A stretch of DNA of 64,000 bases from Guillardia theta CCMP2712 (Eukaryota > Cryptophyceae > Pyrenomonadales > Geminigeraceae), in assembly GCF_000315625.1 (NCBI RefSeq), contig NW_005434668.1:969570-1033569 (forward strand), read 5' to 3'. Positions 54,340-64,000 of the stretch are shown piece by piece. The notes below the pieces were generated by a model. That model saw nothing but the letters and a program-made list of their open reading frames with translations. It did not search any database and was not told where the DNA came from. Position 1 is the stretch's first letter, and every line of letters starts with the position of its first letter. A program made the position numbers and the translations under genes.

Positions 54340-57300
54340 TCATACTTTGATCTTAGATTGAACATGTATCACTGTACAAGGAGAAGTCAAGGAACGCGAG
54401 GACTTTGTGTACAACATTATCGCTGTTGTCTCTGGTAGACGTGTCCATGTCAACATCGGCAGGAGAGCAAAACATTGTGCATCACCACTTTGTGAAGTTC
54501 TCTTCGCATCCTCATGACCTTCTTGGTTGATTGGCTTTTCAACATCCTCTGAAAGATCGTCAGCTGCTCCCCCTGTCTCCGTCCTCACTTACCCTCTGAG
54601 CCTCCCACTCACGATCGAACGCTCCCTCCTCTTCCTCCTCCTCCTCCTCCTCGCCATCCTTGAACTGCACGATTTCGTATTGCACTGGATCGACATGGTG
54701 ATGATGATGTAGCTGAACGCCTTCTGTCAAGCTGCTCGTCAGGGGAGGTGAGAGAGTAAGCACGTCTAACCGTCTTGCTCATCCTCATCCAAATTCAAGT
54801 GCTGCGAAGCATGCGGTCAACGGGAACAGACATGCGGTAGGTAGTTTCTTCACCACGTGCTTCCCTTTTGCTTGCATCTCCTTGATTGAAAACCTTGAAA
54901 GAGCCTCTTCCATCTCCCCCGCCATGTCGGTATCGATCTTCTTCATCAGCTTCAACTTAGTCTTCACGACCTTCTCGTTGGGAAAGCTGGAAAAATGTCG
55001 GCGGGTCAGAGAAAGAGGAGGAAGAAGAGGAAGAGCTAGGAGAGAGTCAATGGAAGGGAAGGGAAGGGAAGGGAAGGAAGAAGAGCGAGAAAAGAGAGTG
55101 GGGGAGGAGGAGGAGCAAGGAGGAGCACAACGGGGAGTTGAAGAGGACAAAGAGGAGTTCAGGACGAGGCAGGAGGAGAGGAGGCGAGCACAACAGCTCA
55201 CCTGATTCGACAGTTGTTTGCTGAGTCCGACAGATCGACAAAATTTGTGTTGACAGAGTCTTGACCGTCTTTACAGCAAGTCAAAGAGCATACATGTTCC
55301 AAAGCACAAGTTACCTTTCAAGCTTGAAAGAGCTTTTTCGAGAGCTCGTTTGTCCAAGATTGTTCGTCCAACCCGAGGGATGGATTCAAGAAGCCCTTCT
55401 TTGCGAAAGCTGAAAGTGACGTTGTGAGGAGGGGGAGAGGATGAGAAGGAGGAGGAGGAGGAGGAGGAGGAGGAGGAGGAGGAGGAGGAGATAGATCAAG
55501 TTGTGCAGGAGGTTGATCAGGAGGAGGCAGAGGGAGCATAGTTGAGGAGGGAGCAGGAGCAGGAGCAGGAGCAGGGGTAAGGTTTGACTTCGATCTCCTT
55601 CACCTTGTAGAGTTTGACAGAGTTTGTGGAGTTTCGTCTTGTACTTCCTCGAGGTTTTCGACGTCAAGGTCGAAGGACAGTTCTTGTCGTCTTGTTTCTT
55701 CAGCGCTGGAGCATCTCACATGAGCAAGACAGAGATGGAGGAGCAGACAACAAACAAGCGACACGGTACAGGAAGCAACCAGGAGAGCAGAAGGGATGAA
55801 GAACAGCAGCAGGAGCGAGAAAGCACAAGACATCCGGACCTGACGAGAGGAGCTGCACTGATGAGCTTGAGGGCTGTGATGAGAAGGTCTCTCGTGTGAT
55901 TCAGCGACCTCACAGTCTGCCTCACTCCCCTAATATCATCATGCTCCCAACTGTCATCCTTGTGGAGTTTTGAGAGAAAGTCGCCGATGCCCGAAGACGC
56001 GCCCTCTCCCTGTACCATCAGAGTTCGTCATGGACGTGTATCAGTACATTCTCAGCTTCACCTTGCTCAGACTCTCGTACAGAGCCTTCTGATCTTCATC
56101 TCTCTTCTTCGCATACAGATACTCGTCGTACGCCTTCATCAACTTGTCGTCGTTCTCCAGCACGTCGGCTCGGCCGCTCAACACGCTGACACCATACTGC
56201 GCCTGATGGATATACCTCAGCCTGTTTTTCAGCTGCTGCTTCACTTGTTTCTTCGCCAACTTTGCCCGATGCATCTTCCCCTGCAGCGACCTCACCATCT
56301 CCCTAAATTTCGTCTCGATCGTCAAGTCCAACGATGCTGAAGGAGTCCAACCCTCGTCCTCCTCCTCCTCCTCCTCCTCCTCACTCCTATCAATCTTTCG
56401 ATCCCTCCTCTCTCCCACCTTGACACTTCCCTGATGTCCTTTCTTTTCCATCTCCTCTTCCTTCCCCTCCTCACTCGCATCTGCAAGGTACTTGCTCTTT
56501 ATCAGGATGTCCGCGAGCTCCTCATGCTCCTTGTGCAGCTGCTGCAGCTCCTCCTCCTGCTCTCTTGCCAGCCTCTCCCAGTACATCTTGTTCTCCTTGC
56601 AGTCGAAGAATCTCTCAACGATGCTCTCGGCGTAAGTCCGACCGGACGCCTCATGTAGAACAGACATGTCGTGCTCGCTCCTGCTGATCTGCTCCTCGAC
56701 GCTCTCTAGCGATAGCTTGCTCTCCTTCAGCATGTGGATCGTCTTGGACGCAAACCTCCAGTGTCTCATCCTCATCGTCTGCGAGCATGTTATGCTCGTC
56801 CTCACGTCAGTCCTCTTACCTTCTCCTCATGATCCAGCAAGCGGTACAGCGCTCTCCCTCTCCGCGAAGCACTGATCTCCTCTTGCCCTCCTCCCTGGGC
56901 ATTCCCTTCCTCCTCCTCCTTCACTCCCACCTCTCCGCTCGATCCAACTCCCTCACTGGCGAGCTGGGCGACCTTGGACCGTTCTTTCTCCTCTCTCGCC
57001 TTCCTTTTGCTCATGAAGAGGTTCCAGGAACAGTGATCGTACTCGATCAGCTTCCTCCTCGCCTTGAGGGACGTGACGGCCATGTTCGCGTCATGTTTGA
57101 CAACTCCACATCGTTGTTTCTCCCACTGGTTGAGCGACGAGACCCTTGCGACCTCGTTCTTCATCGCCTGCAGCATCTTTGACTCTTCTTCGACGAGATC
57201 ATCCAGCCTCCTCAGCATGAAGTGCAGGGTCCTGATGTGGTGCAAAGGAGATTCGAGCGAGGAGGAAGACGACGGTGAGGAAGACAGAGGAAGAAGAAAG

Positions 57301-58873
57301 ATAGGAGGAGGACCAAGAAGGAGAAGGAGGGAGGAGGAGGAGGAGTAAGGAGAAGAAGGAGGAAGGAGGAGGAGCTGCTATCAGTCGAACAGGACAAGAA
57401 AGGAAACAAGTTCTTCTCACCAGCTTTTCTCCTTCTGCTTGTCAGTCAGTCCGCACAATTCATCGTTGGCTCTCTTCAAGCGTTCGATCTTCTTGTCCAG
57501 CAGCCCGTCCGGCACAACCTCAGCAAGGTAAGCCGCTGTCGTCTCCTTCCGCTTTGCCAGGAGTTTCTCCTTCTCAATCCGCGCAGAGCGAACTTTGTTA
57601 AACTCCCTGCAAAGACACAACAAGATTGACGACTGCTAGCAAGATGGCAGGGAGCAGGAAATACCTTTTCAGCGTCTCGACCTGGAGCTGGAGGGAGGCT
57701 GTTTCCTCTCCCTCCTTCTTCTGATGGGCCACTTGACTCTGGATCTGCAGACGACGGAGATCTCTCTTGCCTGCCACGATCGCCTGCGATTCGAAGGTCA
57801 CGAGAAGGGAGGGGAAGCAAGAAAGAAAGGGAGAGGAGGGAGGGAGGAAAGGGGAAGGGAAGGAGGGAAGGGAAGGAGGGAAGGGAAGGAGGGAAGGGAA
57901 GGAGGGGAGGAAGAGGAAGTGAGCCTACCATCTGGATATCGAAGAAGCTGCCCATGGAGTATTCCTCAAGCTTCTTCCCAATCACAACAGGAACACGAGG
58001 AGGCGACGACGGTGAAGGGCCTCCCCTCCCCCGTCTTCCCCCCTTCCCCCTCCCATGTTGCTCTCCGAAGGCCTCGCTTCCTGCCACCGAGTGCCGATGT
58101 CCCCCGGGCTGCTCCGACAGGGTCTGCAGCTGAGGCGATCGGCCGTGCTGGGCAGGCAGCAGCCCGTCGTCCGACAGGAACTTCCCATGTCCCTGCATTG
58201 CAGAGTTGGGCCGCGTGCTCATGCCGCTGAGAGCTGACATGGGCCGGGCGGAGGATGGAGGATGGAGGTGGTGCTGATGATGCACCTCTTCCCCTTCCCC
58301 TTCATGCTTGTTCACTCCCTCCCGCTCATCCTCGGCGATAAAATGATTCGCACACATGGACCCGAGAGCCGATCGCGGCCTGCCCGACCTGCTGCTCACG
58401 TGCCCCGTCGAGACCCTTCCGCTGCCTGCAAGGTGTGCTGACCGCGGGCGGTCGGAGGCGTGAAAGGGTTGGAGGGTGTTGGGAGTTCCGTACATGGACC
58501 TGTTGAAATAGTCCGACGAGAGTTCGACCTTGCTGTGCTGAGCGCTAGCTGGCCTCGAACCGGACCTCAAAGGAATCTCAACGACCGCCGGTCGAGGATC
58601 GGATGACTTTCTTGTGCTGACCTTGCCCTTTGATGCCTTGACATACTTGCTTGACGACAGCTTGACAGGTTTTCCTTTCTTTTCCTTGAAATGAGCCATT
58701 TCCGGCTTATTAATGACATCCTTCGCCTCCTCCATTGGTATCGATTCCAAGTCAGCGACGTCGTACAAGCACTGCCCTCTTGACAGAACGACGGCATCCT
58801 CCCGCTTCCCCAACAGAAGTTTCGAGGAACCAGAAGTCAGAGGAGGTCGAGACGAGGAGACTTCACTTGACAT
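54340..58873 (-). CDS. Large coiled-coil protein with disordered N-terminus, spliced
   Basis: From ATG 58873 (MSSEVSSSRPPLTSG) about 300 residues are disordered, Ser/Arg/Pro-rich, with repeated RPRSA, RPASA and RPMSA motifs. Then comes long coiled coil over several exons: IVAGKRDLRRLQIQSQVAHQ, EFNKVRSARIEKEKLLAK, KKIERLKRANDELCGLTDK, LRRLDDLVEEESKMLQAMK, ERLAREQEEELQQLHKEHEE, LAKKQVKQQLKNRLRYIHQ. A stop occurs at 56041. However, a donor after YESLSK and an acceptor at about 56010 join it in phase to GEGASSGIGDFLSKLHKDD, so one gene probably continues to 54340 (MRCSSAEETRRQELS, KLMKKIDTDMAGEMEEAL, VDPVQYEIVQFKDGEEE). Otherwise two tandem genes lie here. The family is not recognised; an axonemal or centrosomal role would fit but is inference. 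Confidence 0.65.
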
Positions 58874-59454
58874 TCCACCTTAACCTTGTCAACCAACTAA
58901 TTCCTTTGTCCTGTCGTCATGTTGATTCTTGTCGCGGCAGTCCAACCCTGCATTTTCTCGAGTCAATCGCGTGTGGATCAAAGACGTGTCTATCGATAAT
59001 CTCTGACGTCTGATGATCAACAAAGAACTCATCGTCTGCTACTGTCCAAAATGATTCTTCCACTCATGTCTTCTCGACACTCTTCGAACATACTGTGCTT
59101 CGATTCATTCCACTCTGCTTCTCTGCCCTACTTCCTCTCTCTCCTTGTTTCTTCGTTCCTCTCTCCTTTCCTCTCTTCTCTTCCAACATTCTGCGCTCTC
59201 TCCTCTCCTGTCCTCTCCCCTCTTCTCCTCTCTCCTCTTGCCTCAACATGCTGCTTGACAAGCTGCCATGGCTCCAAAAGGAGATACGGAGGGGGCCCTC
59301 TGTACCCCACCTTTTTAGGTAAGATTCACGGGTACAACATGGTGCTGAAGGGGTAGTCGGAAAAATACAGTGGGAGATTCCAACGGCTCTCAACGCCAAT
59401 CGTAACGAAATATGAAACGTTTTGTAACTGATGAAAAAAAGTTGTCAAAGCTCA

Positions 59455-59720
59455 ATCCCAACCACCGTTCGAAGGGAGATAGGGGGTAGTAATGGGGAGC
59501 AGAAGGGGTGAGCAAAAAGTGGTAAAGATAGGGGGTGGTACAATTAGAATTCAAGAAGTAGCTTCCAAGTACGGGTGGGTGATAAAAATGAGGGGTCTGG
59601 CAGCGGGGAAATGTTGTGGAAAGAGGGGGTAGAGGGGTCCTGAGGAACTTGGAATGCATTGATGGAGGGGGTGGTAGGAAAAAGGGGTTGTTGACCCGTC
59701 GGAAAAGGGGTTGGGCGGCA
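59455..59720. repeat. GGGGT-rich strand-asymmetric island 5
   Basis: The plus strand carries GGGGGTAGTAATGGGG, GGGGGTGGTA and GGGGTTGGGC words in the pattern of islands 1, 2 and 4. Unlike those, no GC-palindrome island is adjacent; a trinucleotide repeat follows instead. From 58900 to 59455 I see pyrimidine-rich intergenic DNA without a gene. Confidence 0.58.
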
Positions 59721-59797
59721 CTGAGGGTGGGGAATCTTCTGCCATGGTGTTTAGAATTGACAAGGGGGGAAGAGAGGGAGGAGAAGGTAGAGATGTA

Positions 59798-59985
59798 CAT
59801 CATCATCATCATCACGTCATCATCGTCATCATCATCATCATCATCATCATCGTCATCATCGTCATCATCGTCATCATCATCATCATCGTCATCATCGTCA
59901 TCATCGTCATCATCATCGTCATCATCTCCATCCTCCTCCTCCTCCTCCTCCTCCTCCTCCTCCTCCTCATCATCATCATCATCAT
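59798..59985. repeat. ATC/GTC then TCC trinucleotide microsatellite
   Basis: Long CATCAT tract with regular CATCGT interruptions, then about fourteen CTC units, then CAT again. Poly-Asp/Glu frames on minus and poly-Ser frames on plus are by-products. Confidence 0.93.
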
Positions 59986-60517
59986 CCACCTCCAAGAACT
60001 TGTATCTTCGCTTTCAGGTTATTTCTTGATGCAGCAAAAATATTTTCACTTACATGTATCGGATCGTTTTCGTATTGTACATGATCCCCAGAGTTTGAAA
60101 AGACTTATCAGAGCTTGTTTGAACTGCTAGACAGTGGGAAAATGACAGCGAATTTGAAAAGGAAAAGAGTCTGTAATGTAAAGACGTGTATTCAACAGGT
60201 TTCTTGATTGATTGGAAATCCGTGTCATCCCGACAACACCATGATGTCAGATCGATGTAAATATCTATTCTTGTACTCCTGTGACCTGTTCTTCTGACTT
60301 GTCTCGCCGATTTGAAAGTTGCCAGGCCGGAATCAAAGGGAATGAAGTGTAGGTGTGGCTTACCAAAGTGCATTTACACAAGAAGTATGATTCTGTTATG
60401 GTGCAGAATCAAGATTGGGAATCAGAGCAGCGAGCCACGAAAGATTGGTCTCGGGGATCCGGTTTTTCGAGTTCGTCTTTAACTTTTCGATTTGTTTCTT
60501 GCTCACATGTCATGTAG

Positions 60518-62123
60518 ATATTCCGAGAGCTAGTTCATCGCATTGGAGAGGAGGACGATGTTTCTGGTAAGCCGACTTGTACTGGCAGAGCTGAGACTGA
60601 GTTGTCTCGCTGCCAGAGTTGTCAAACATGAAGCTTGTTCTGGACCTCGATGACGTCCCACCAGTTGACGAGAAGGATTCGAGTCAGGTTGAATGTAGAA
60701 TGAATGTCCATGTGGTCTGAAGCACTTGAACTGCAGAAACACCATGCATCCATGGGCGGCAGACATTTTGAATGTAATGAAACTTTGATCATCGCCCTTG
60801 GAGTGAACTTGTGCAGCACAAAATGGTTCGCACAGGACGTTGAATCCTCCTCCGAACATGGGCGAGCAGAGCTATGTCAGGTCTTTTCGCTTCCTTGCGC
60901 AAGAAACTCTGTAAATTTTGGGATTCAGATGCGTGTCTAACTACGAGCCGGAAGATGAACGTGAACAAGAAGTCACTCTCAAGAGAGGTCTCCCACAAGA
61001 TTTCGTCTCTCTCACCCTAACACATGGACAGGAGAGGTAGTTGAAATCCTCCAAACAGCCGACCGAGGATGGTCCTTTGGGAAAATCATCGGAGTTGATC
61101 ATGGAGTCGGATTCGAACGCTTCCACCAGGAGATTACAGGATGGTTCCCGTCATCCTTCACCGGTCTGCTGTTGTTCTTTCTCCCTCTTGTCACCAAGGA
61201 CTGGCAGTGCCCTACACTCTTCACTCGCCGTATCAGGACAACTTGAAGGTGCAGAAGAGTGGGAGGCTTGCTAAACGTGACGAGGGACCATGTAGGACCA
61301 AGGACGGCAACAGCAGCAGGAGGATAATGGGAGCCATCAGTGGGCTACGTTTGAAGAGGTAAAGAGCAGAGGACGAGTTGGGCAGGAGGATGGGAAGTAG
61401 CGATTGAAAAACGGACGGTGAGAGGAAGAAAGATTGAAAGGGGAAATGATCGGGGAGGGAGGGAGGGAAGGAGGTCAAAGGGGGGAAGGGGGGAAAGACA
61501 CGGAAAGGGCTAGATTTCTTCTCATCCTCTTGACCTCGCAGCATGTTCAAACACAAAATGGAAAGTCAAGGGTGAGAGTAGAAGGTATGGCCTGTTCTCT
61601 ATTTCTCCTCTTCTTTTCCCTTCCTCATCTGCTTCTGAAAGGCGGATTTTCTGCGGCAAAACACGCTATCCTCATGAACAGGCTGACGCAGGTTGCTGTC
61701 GTTTTCTTCAGGGCATGAGGGTCGTCTGAAACTTTCTCCGCAGCTTCGCTCCGACTTCTCCAAAGTCCTTGACGTCCCCGAGTCCCACATGCAGCTGCAG
61801 TTCAGCCATACAGGGTTGATCAGTAAGGTGGGAAGACAGAGGAGGAGAGGAGTATTATGCAAGGGAGGGGAAGAGAGGGAGATGTATGGCCACAACGAGA
61901 GGGTTGGCAGCGGAGGAGGAGGAGGGAGGTCTGAATCTGTCTTGTACTCACTTCGTTGCAGACTTCTCCATCTCTGATGCCCATCACCACATGGATGATC
62001 GTTGAGATCGAATTCGCCATCCCTCGACATGTAAAGGACCTTCTCCTACTTTTCCTGCTCCTCCTTCTCGTCATCATCATATCTCTCTCTGTTCCTTCTT
62101 CCTCGCTCATTCTCTGCCTCTCT

Positions 62124-62185
<62 letters not shown>

Positions 62186-63702
62186 TCCGACCATGACAGT
62201 CGTTGACCTGAAGGGAAACACGCGAGGACACGACGCTGAGCTCCGATCCCTCGAAGCTCGTGCTAAGCATGCCAGTGTTGCTGCGCTGCTCGGTCGGTCT
62301 CCTGCCTCCTGCTCCTCCTCCTCCTCCTCCTCGTGACTCCTGCTCAGTCACTGCACTCGCCGATCCATTTAGCCCTCTCAGACAAGCGAGCAGCCTAAGG
62401 TGACTTTTTCCTTCGTGCTCCTCCACTTCCATCCTCATTGCAGTATCTATCCTCCTCGACTTCTCCTCAGCACCTCCTCTTCTCTCCTCGTCGTCCTCCT
62501 CTGCTCACTCTCTGCATCCTATGCCCCCTCTTCCCCTTACCTTCACTGCTGCTCACGTCTCTTACCTTTCTAGGGGTTGGAGCTCGGCAACTCTCACGCT
62601 CTCCGGGAGGCTGCGGGGGGTCAAGGTCAACATCGACAACCTCGCGGAGGCTGAGGGAGAGGAGGACTGTCCTACCAACTTGTCAGTTCAGTTCACGGGC
62701 TTCAAGGATGTCCAAGCACAGTGTCAGAACCAGCAGGTCAAGAAGGGAACAACGAGCTCCTCTTCCGTTCCGTCCTTGTCATCGTCCTCTACCTCCCCTT
62801 CCTTCCTCCCTCACGCCCTTGGCTAGAATATGAACCCTGCTGCTTCTTGCCGTTTTCTTCCACACCAGCCCTCTCGTTCTCTATCTCCTCCCTCCTTCCT
62901 CTCCTCCTCCTCCTCCTCCTCCTCCTCCTCCTCCTCCTTCTCCTCCGTTTATCTTTTCTCTGAGGTACCAGCAGGACTCCTCGTTGCTCATTGCAGAGTG
63001 GATTATCCATCAGATCCACCATCGGCATTGCGCTCCTCGCGATTTCCGACTTTTAGAAGTATGAGGAGGAAAAGGAGGAGGAGGAGAGAAAAGATAGATG
63101 ATCAACGAGAACAAGAATGGGAAGGGGAGGTGGACGAAGACGTGAACGAGAGGAGGAGGAGGAGGAGGAAGAGTGATCGTCGTTGGGCAGATTGTTCCTT
63201 CTGCGGTCCAGGTGATCGAAGTCGCAAGTGAGCGAGCCGGTGAAAAGTTTGACATGTCCACAATCTTGACAACTCAGCCAACTTTGACATTTTTCTTTGT
63301 CACTTCCAGTCAACGTCCTCTCCGCCCCCTCCCCCTGCGCCGTGATCAAGGTCAAACCTGAGCTGCCATGGCCAAGAGCCTCTGCTAGCCACTGAACAGC
63401 TGCGTTCTCACCCCAGATCTTCGACCTCCTGCCGCAAACTTTCATCGAGCTAGTGGTGAGTTCGGGTGACAGCTGGACATTCGGATCAACCTGCCGCAGA
63501 TTCCAAGAAGCATCTTCTTTCCGTTTGTGCGGGTGCCCTTGGAGATGTTCAGGTCTGATCAGGAGTAAGAGGTCGATCCAATCTGACTGATGCTTTCAGC
63601 GCACACGCTCAGTCTCTTCTGCGTAAGCTATCGAACACTAACGATGTTGATGATGACGATGATCATGATCATAGTCATGATCATGGCCGTGATGATGATG
63701 GA

Positions 63703-63739
<37 letters not shown>

Positions 63740-64000
63740 TCGCTCATTACCTTTGCCATGCATCACCTTCTTTTCAGGCATCCTCGACGATTTGTCGCAT
63801 CCCTCAAAAATTTCTTCCAGCCCGATTCTTCGCGACCCTCCGCAAACAGAAAGTCAAAGACCTGACGCCTTCATCCCTCGATCGACTGGTCTTGCTTCCA
63901 CATCTTCTCTTTGTGTCTGTTGCCACCTGTCATACACAGACTTCTTCTCTTCTCTTTGTGTTGGTTACCATCTCTTACGCACAAACTGCTCCTCTTCTCC
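60518..64000 (+). CDS. SH3-domain protein, many exons, runs off the window
   Basis: The clear part is an SH3 domain assembled over two introns of about 45 bases. VSNYEPEDEREQEVTLKRG joins EVVEILQTADRGWSFGKI and ends TGWFPSSFT, with the ALYDYEPE, GW and WFPSxY/F signatures. Upstream exons near 60518 (IFRELVHRIGEEDDVS) and 60622 (LVLDLDDVPPVDEKDSSQ) probably belong to it. Downstream exons read LKLSPQLRSDFSKVLDVPES, TTWMIVEIEFAIPRH, KGNTRGHDAELRSLEARAK, LTLSGRLRGVKVNIDNLAE, NLSVQFTGFKDVQAQCQNQ, FDLLPQTFIELVV and RSIFFPFVRVPLEMF. I do not recognise the downstream domain. From 63601 a frame stays open to the window end through an Asp/His-rich stretch, which may be an exon or an unspliced intron. 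Function beyond SH3-type peptide binding is unknown. Confidence 0.6.
62124..62185. repeat. CTCCTG hexamer repeat in SH3-gene intron
   Basis: About ten CTCCTG units on the plus strand, the complement of the GGAGCA repeat in the PRMT7 intron (24172-24224). Confidence 0.9.
62900..62940. repeat. CTC trinucleotide tract
   Basis: About thirteen CTC units inside an apparent intron of the SH3 gene. Confidence 0.85.
63643..63739. repeat. GAT/CAT trinucleotide tract, open as Asp/His-rich frame
   Basis: GATGAT tract with CAT and GGA interruptions. In the frame of the SH3-gene exon starting at 63601 it reads as Asp/His-rich (DDDHDHSHDHGRDDDGDD) without a stop; in another frame it is poly-Met. Confidence 0.88.

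Noticed and set aside
59390-59995. 201-aa acidic ORF with poly-Asp
   Set aside because: Pure product of the CAT/CTC microsatellite plus GGGGT island; no support outside the repeat.

Overview
This is nuclear DNA of a eukaryotic alga. The genes are cut by many short GT-AG introns, often 45-80 bases. There are no operons or ribosome-binding sites, and one intron-less tRNA-Asn with a T-run terminator is present. The gene set points to a flagellate with a secondary plastid. It includes an intraflagellar transport subunit (IFT140), a CCDC77-like basal-body protein, a cytosolic starch/maltose enzyme (DPE2), and a cyanobacterial-type membrane protein whose leader is a signal peptide followed by Phe, as in cryptophyte plastid preproteins. 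A cryptophyte such as Guillardia theta fits best; that is inference, not proof. A run of exactly 100 N at 45199-45298 is an assembly gap.

Layout. Positions 1-6112: DPE2 (cut by the window edge), an unknown 235-aa protein, and a secretory membrane protein with a degenerate Gly-x-Leu repeat. Positions 6200-11770: a GC-rich zone with three tandem copies of a 1.6-1.7 kb unit, then a G-rich island. Positions 12374-22387: a small coiled-coil protein, IFT140, a plastid DUF2301-type protein, a two-EF-hand protein and a secreted LRR protein. Positions 23541-30731: PRMT7, a long coiled-coil protein and a BioD-like/DRTGG P-loop protein. Positions 31663-39585: tRNA-Asn, an NHL-repeat protein, a TAF4-like TFIID subunit, a WDR76/CMR1-type WD40 protein and a tetraspanin-like protein. 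Positions 40897-50468: an S28 serine carboxypeptidase, CCDC77 and dihydrolipoamide succinyltransferase (DLST). Positions 52437-64000: a cupin/JmjC oxygenase-like protein, a large coiled-coil protein and an SH3 protein that runs off the window.

The genes are unrelated housekeeping, ciliary, chromatin and metabolic genes, packed closely. IFT140 and the DUF2301 gene start only 145 bases apart. The cupin gene and the next coiled-coil gene end only 7 bases apart. I see no transposase, reverse transcriptase, virus-like gene or CRISPR array.

The most unusual signals are non-genic. They are the 1.6-1.7 kb tandem array, and five strand-asymmetric GGGGT-rich islands, four of which lie next to palindromic CCCGGGCC-rich islands. 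Two protein oddities also stand out: a cupin oxygenase that seems to have lost its first iron-binding His, and the Gly-x-Leu repeat protein. Exon borders below come from reading splice signals and frames by eye, so gene spans are firmer than internal borders.
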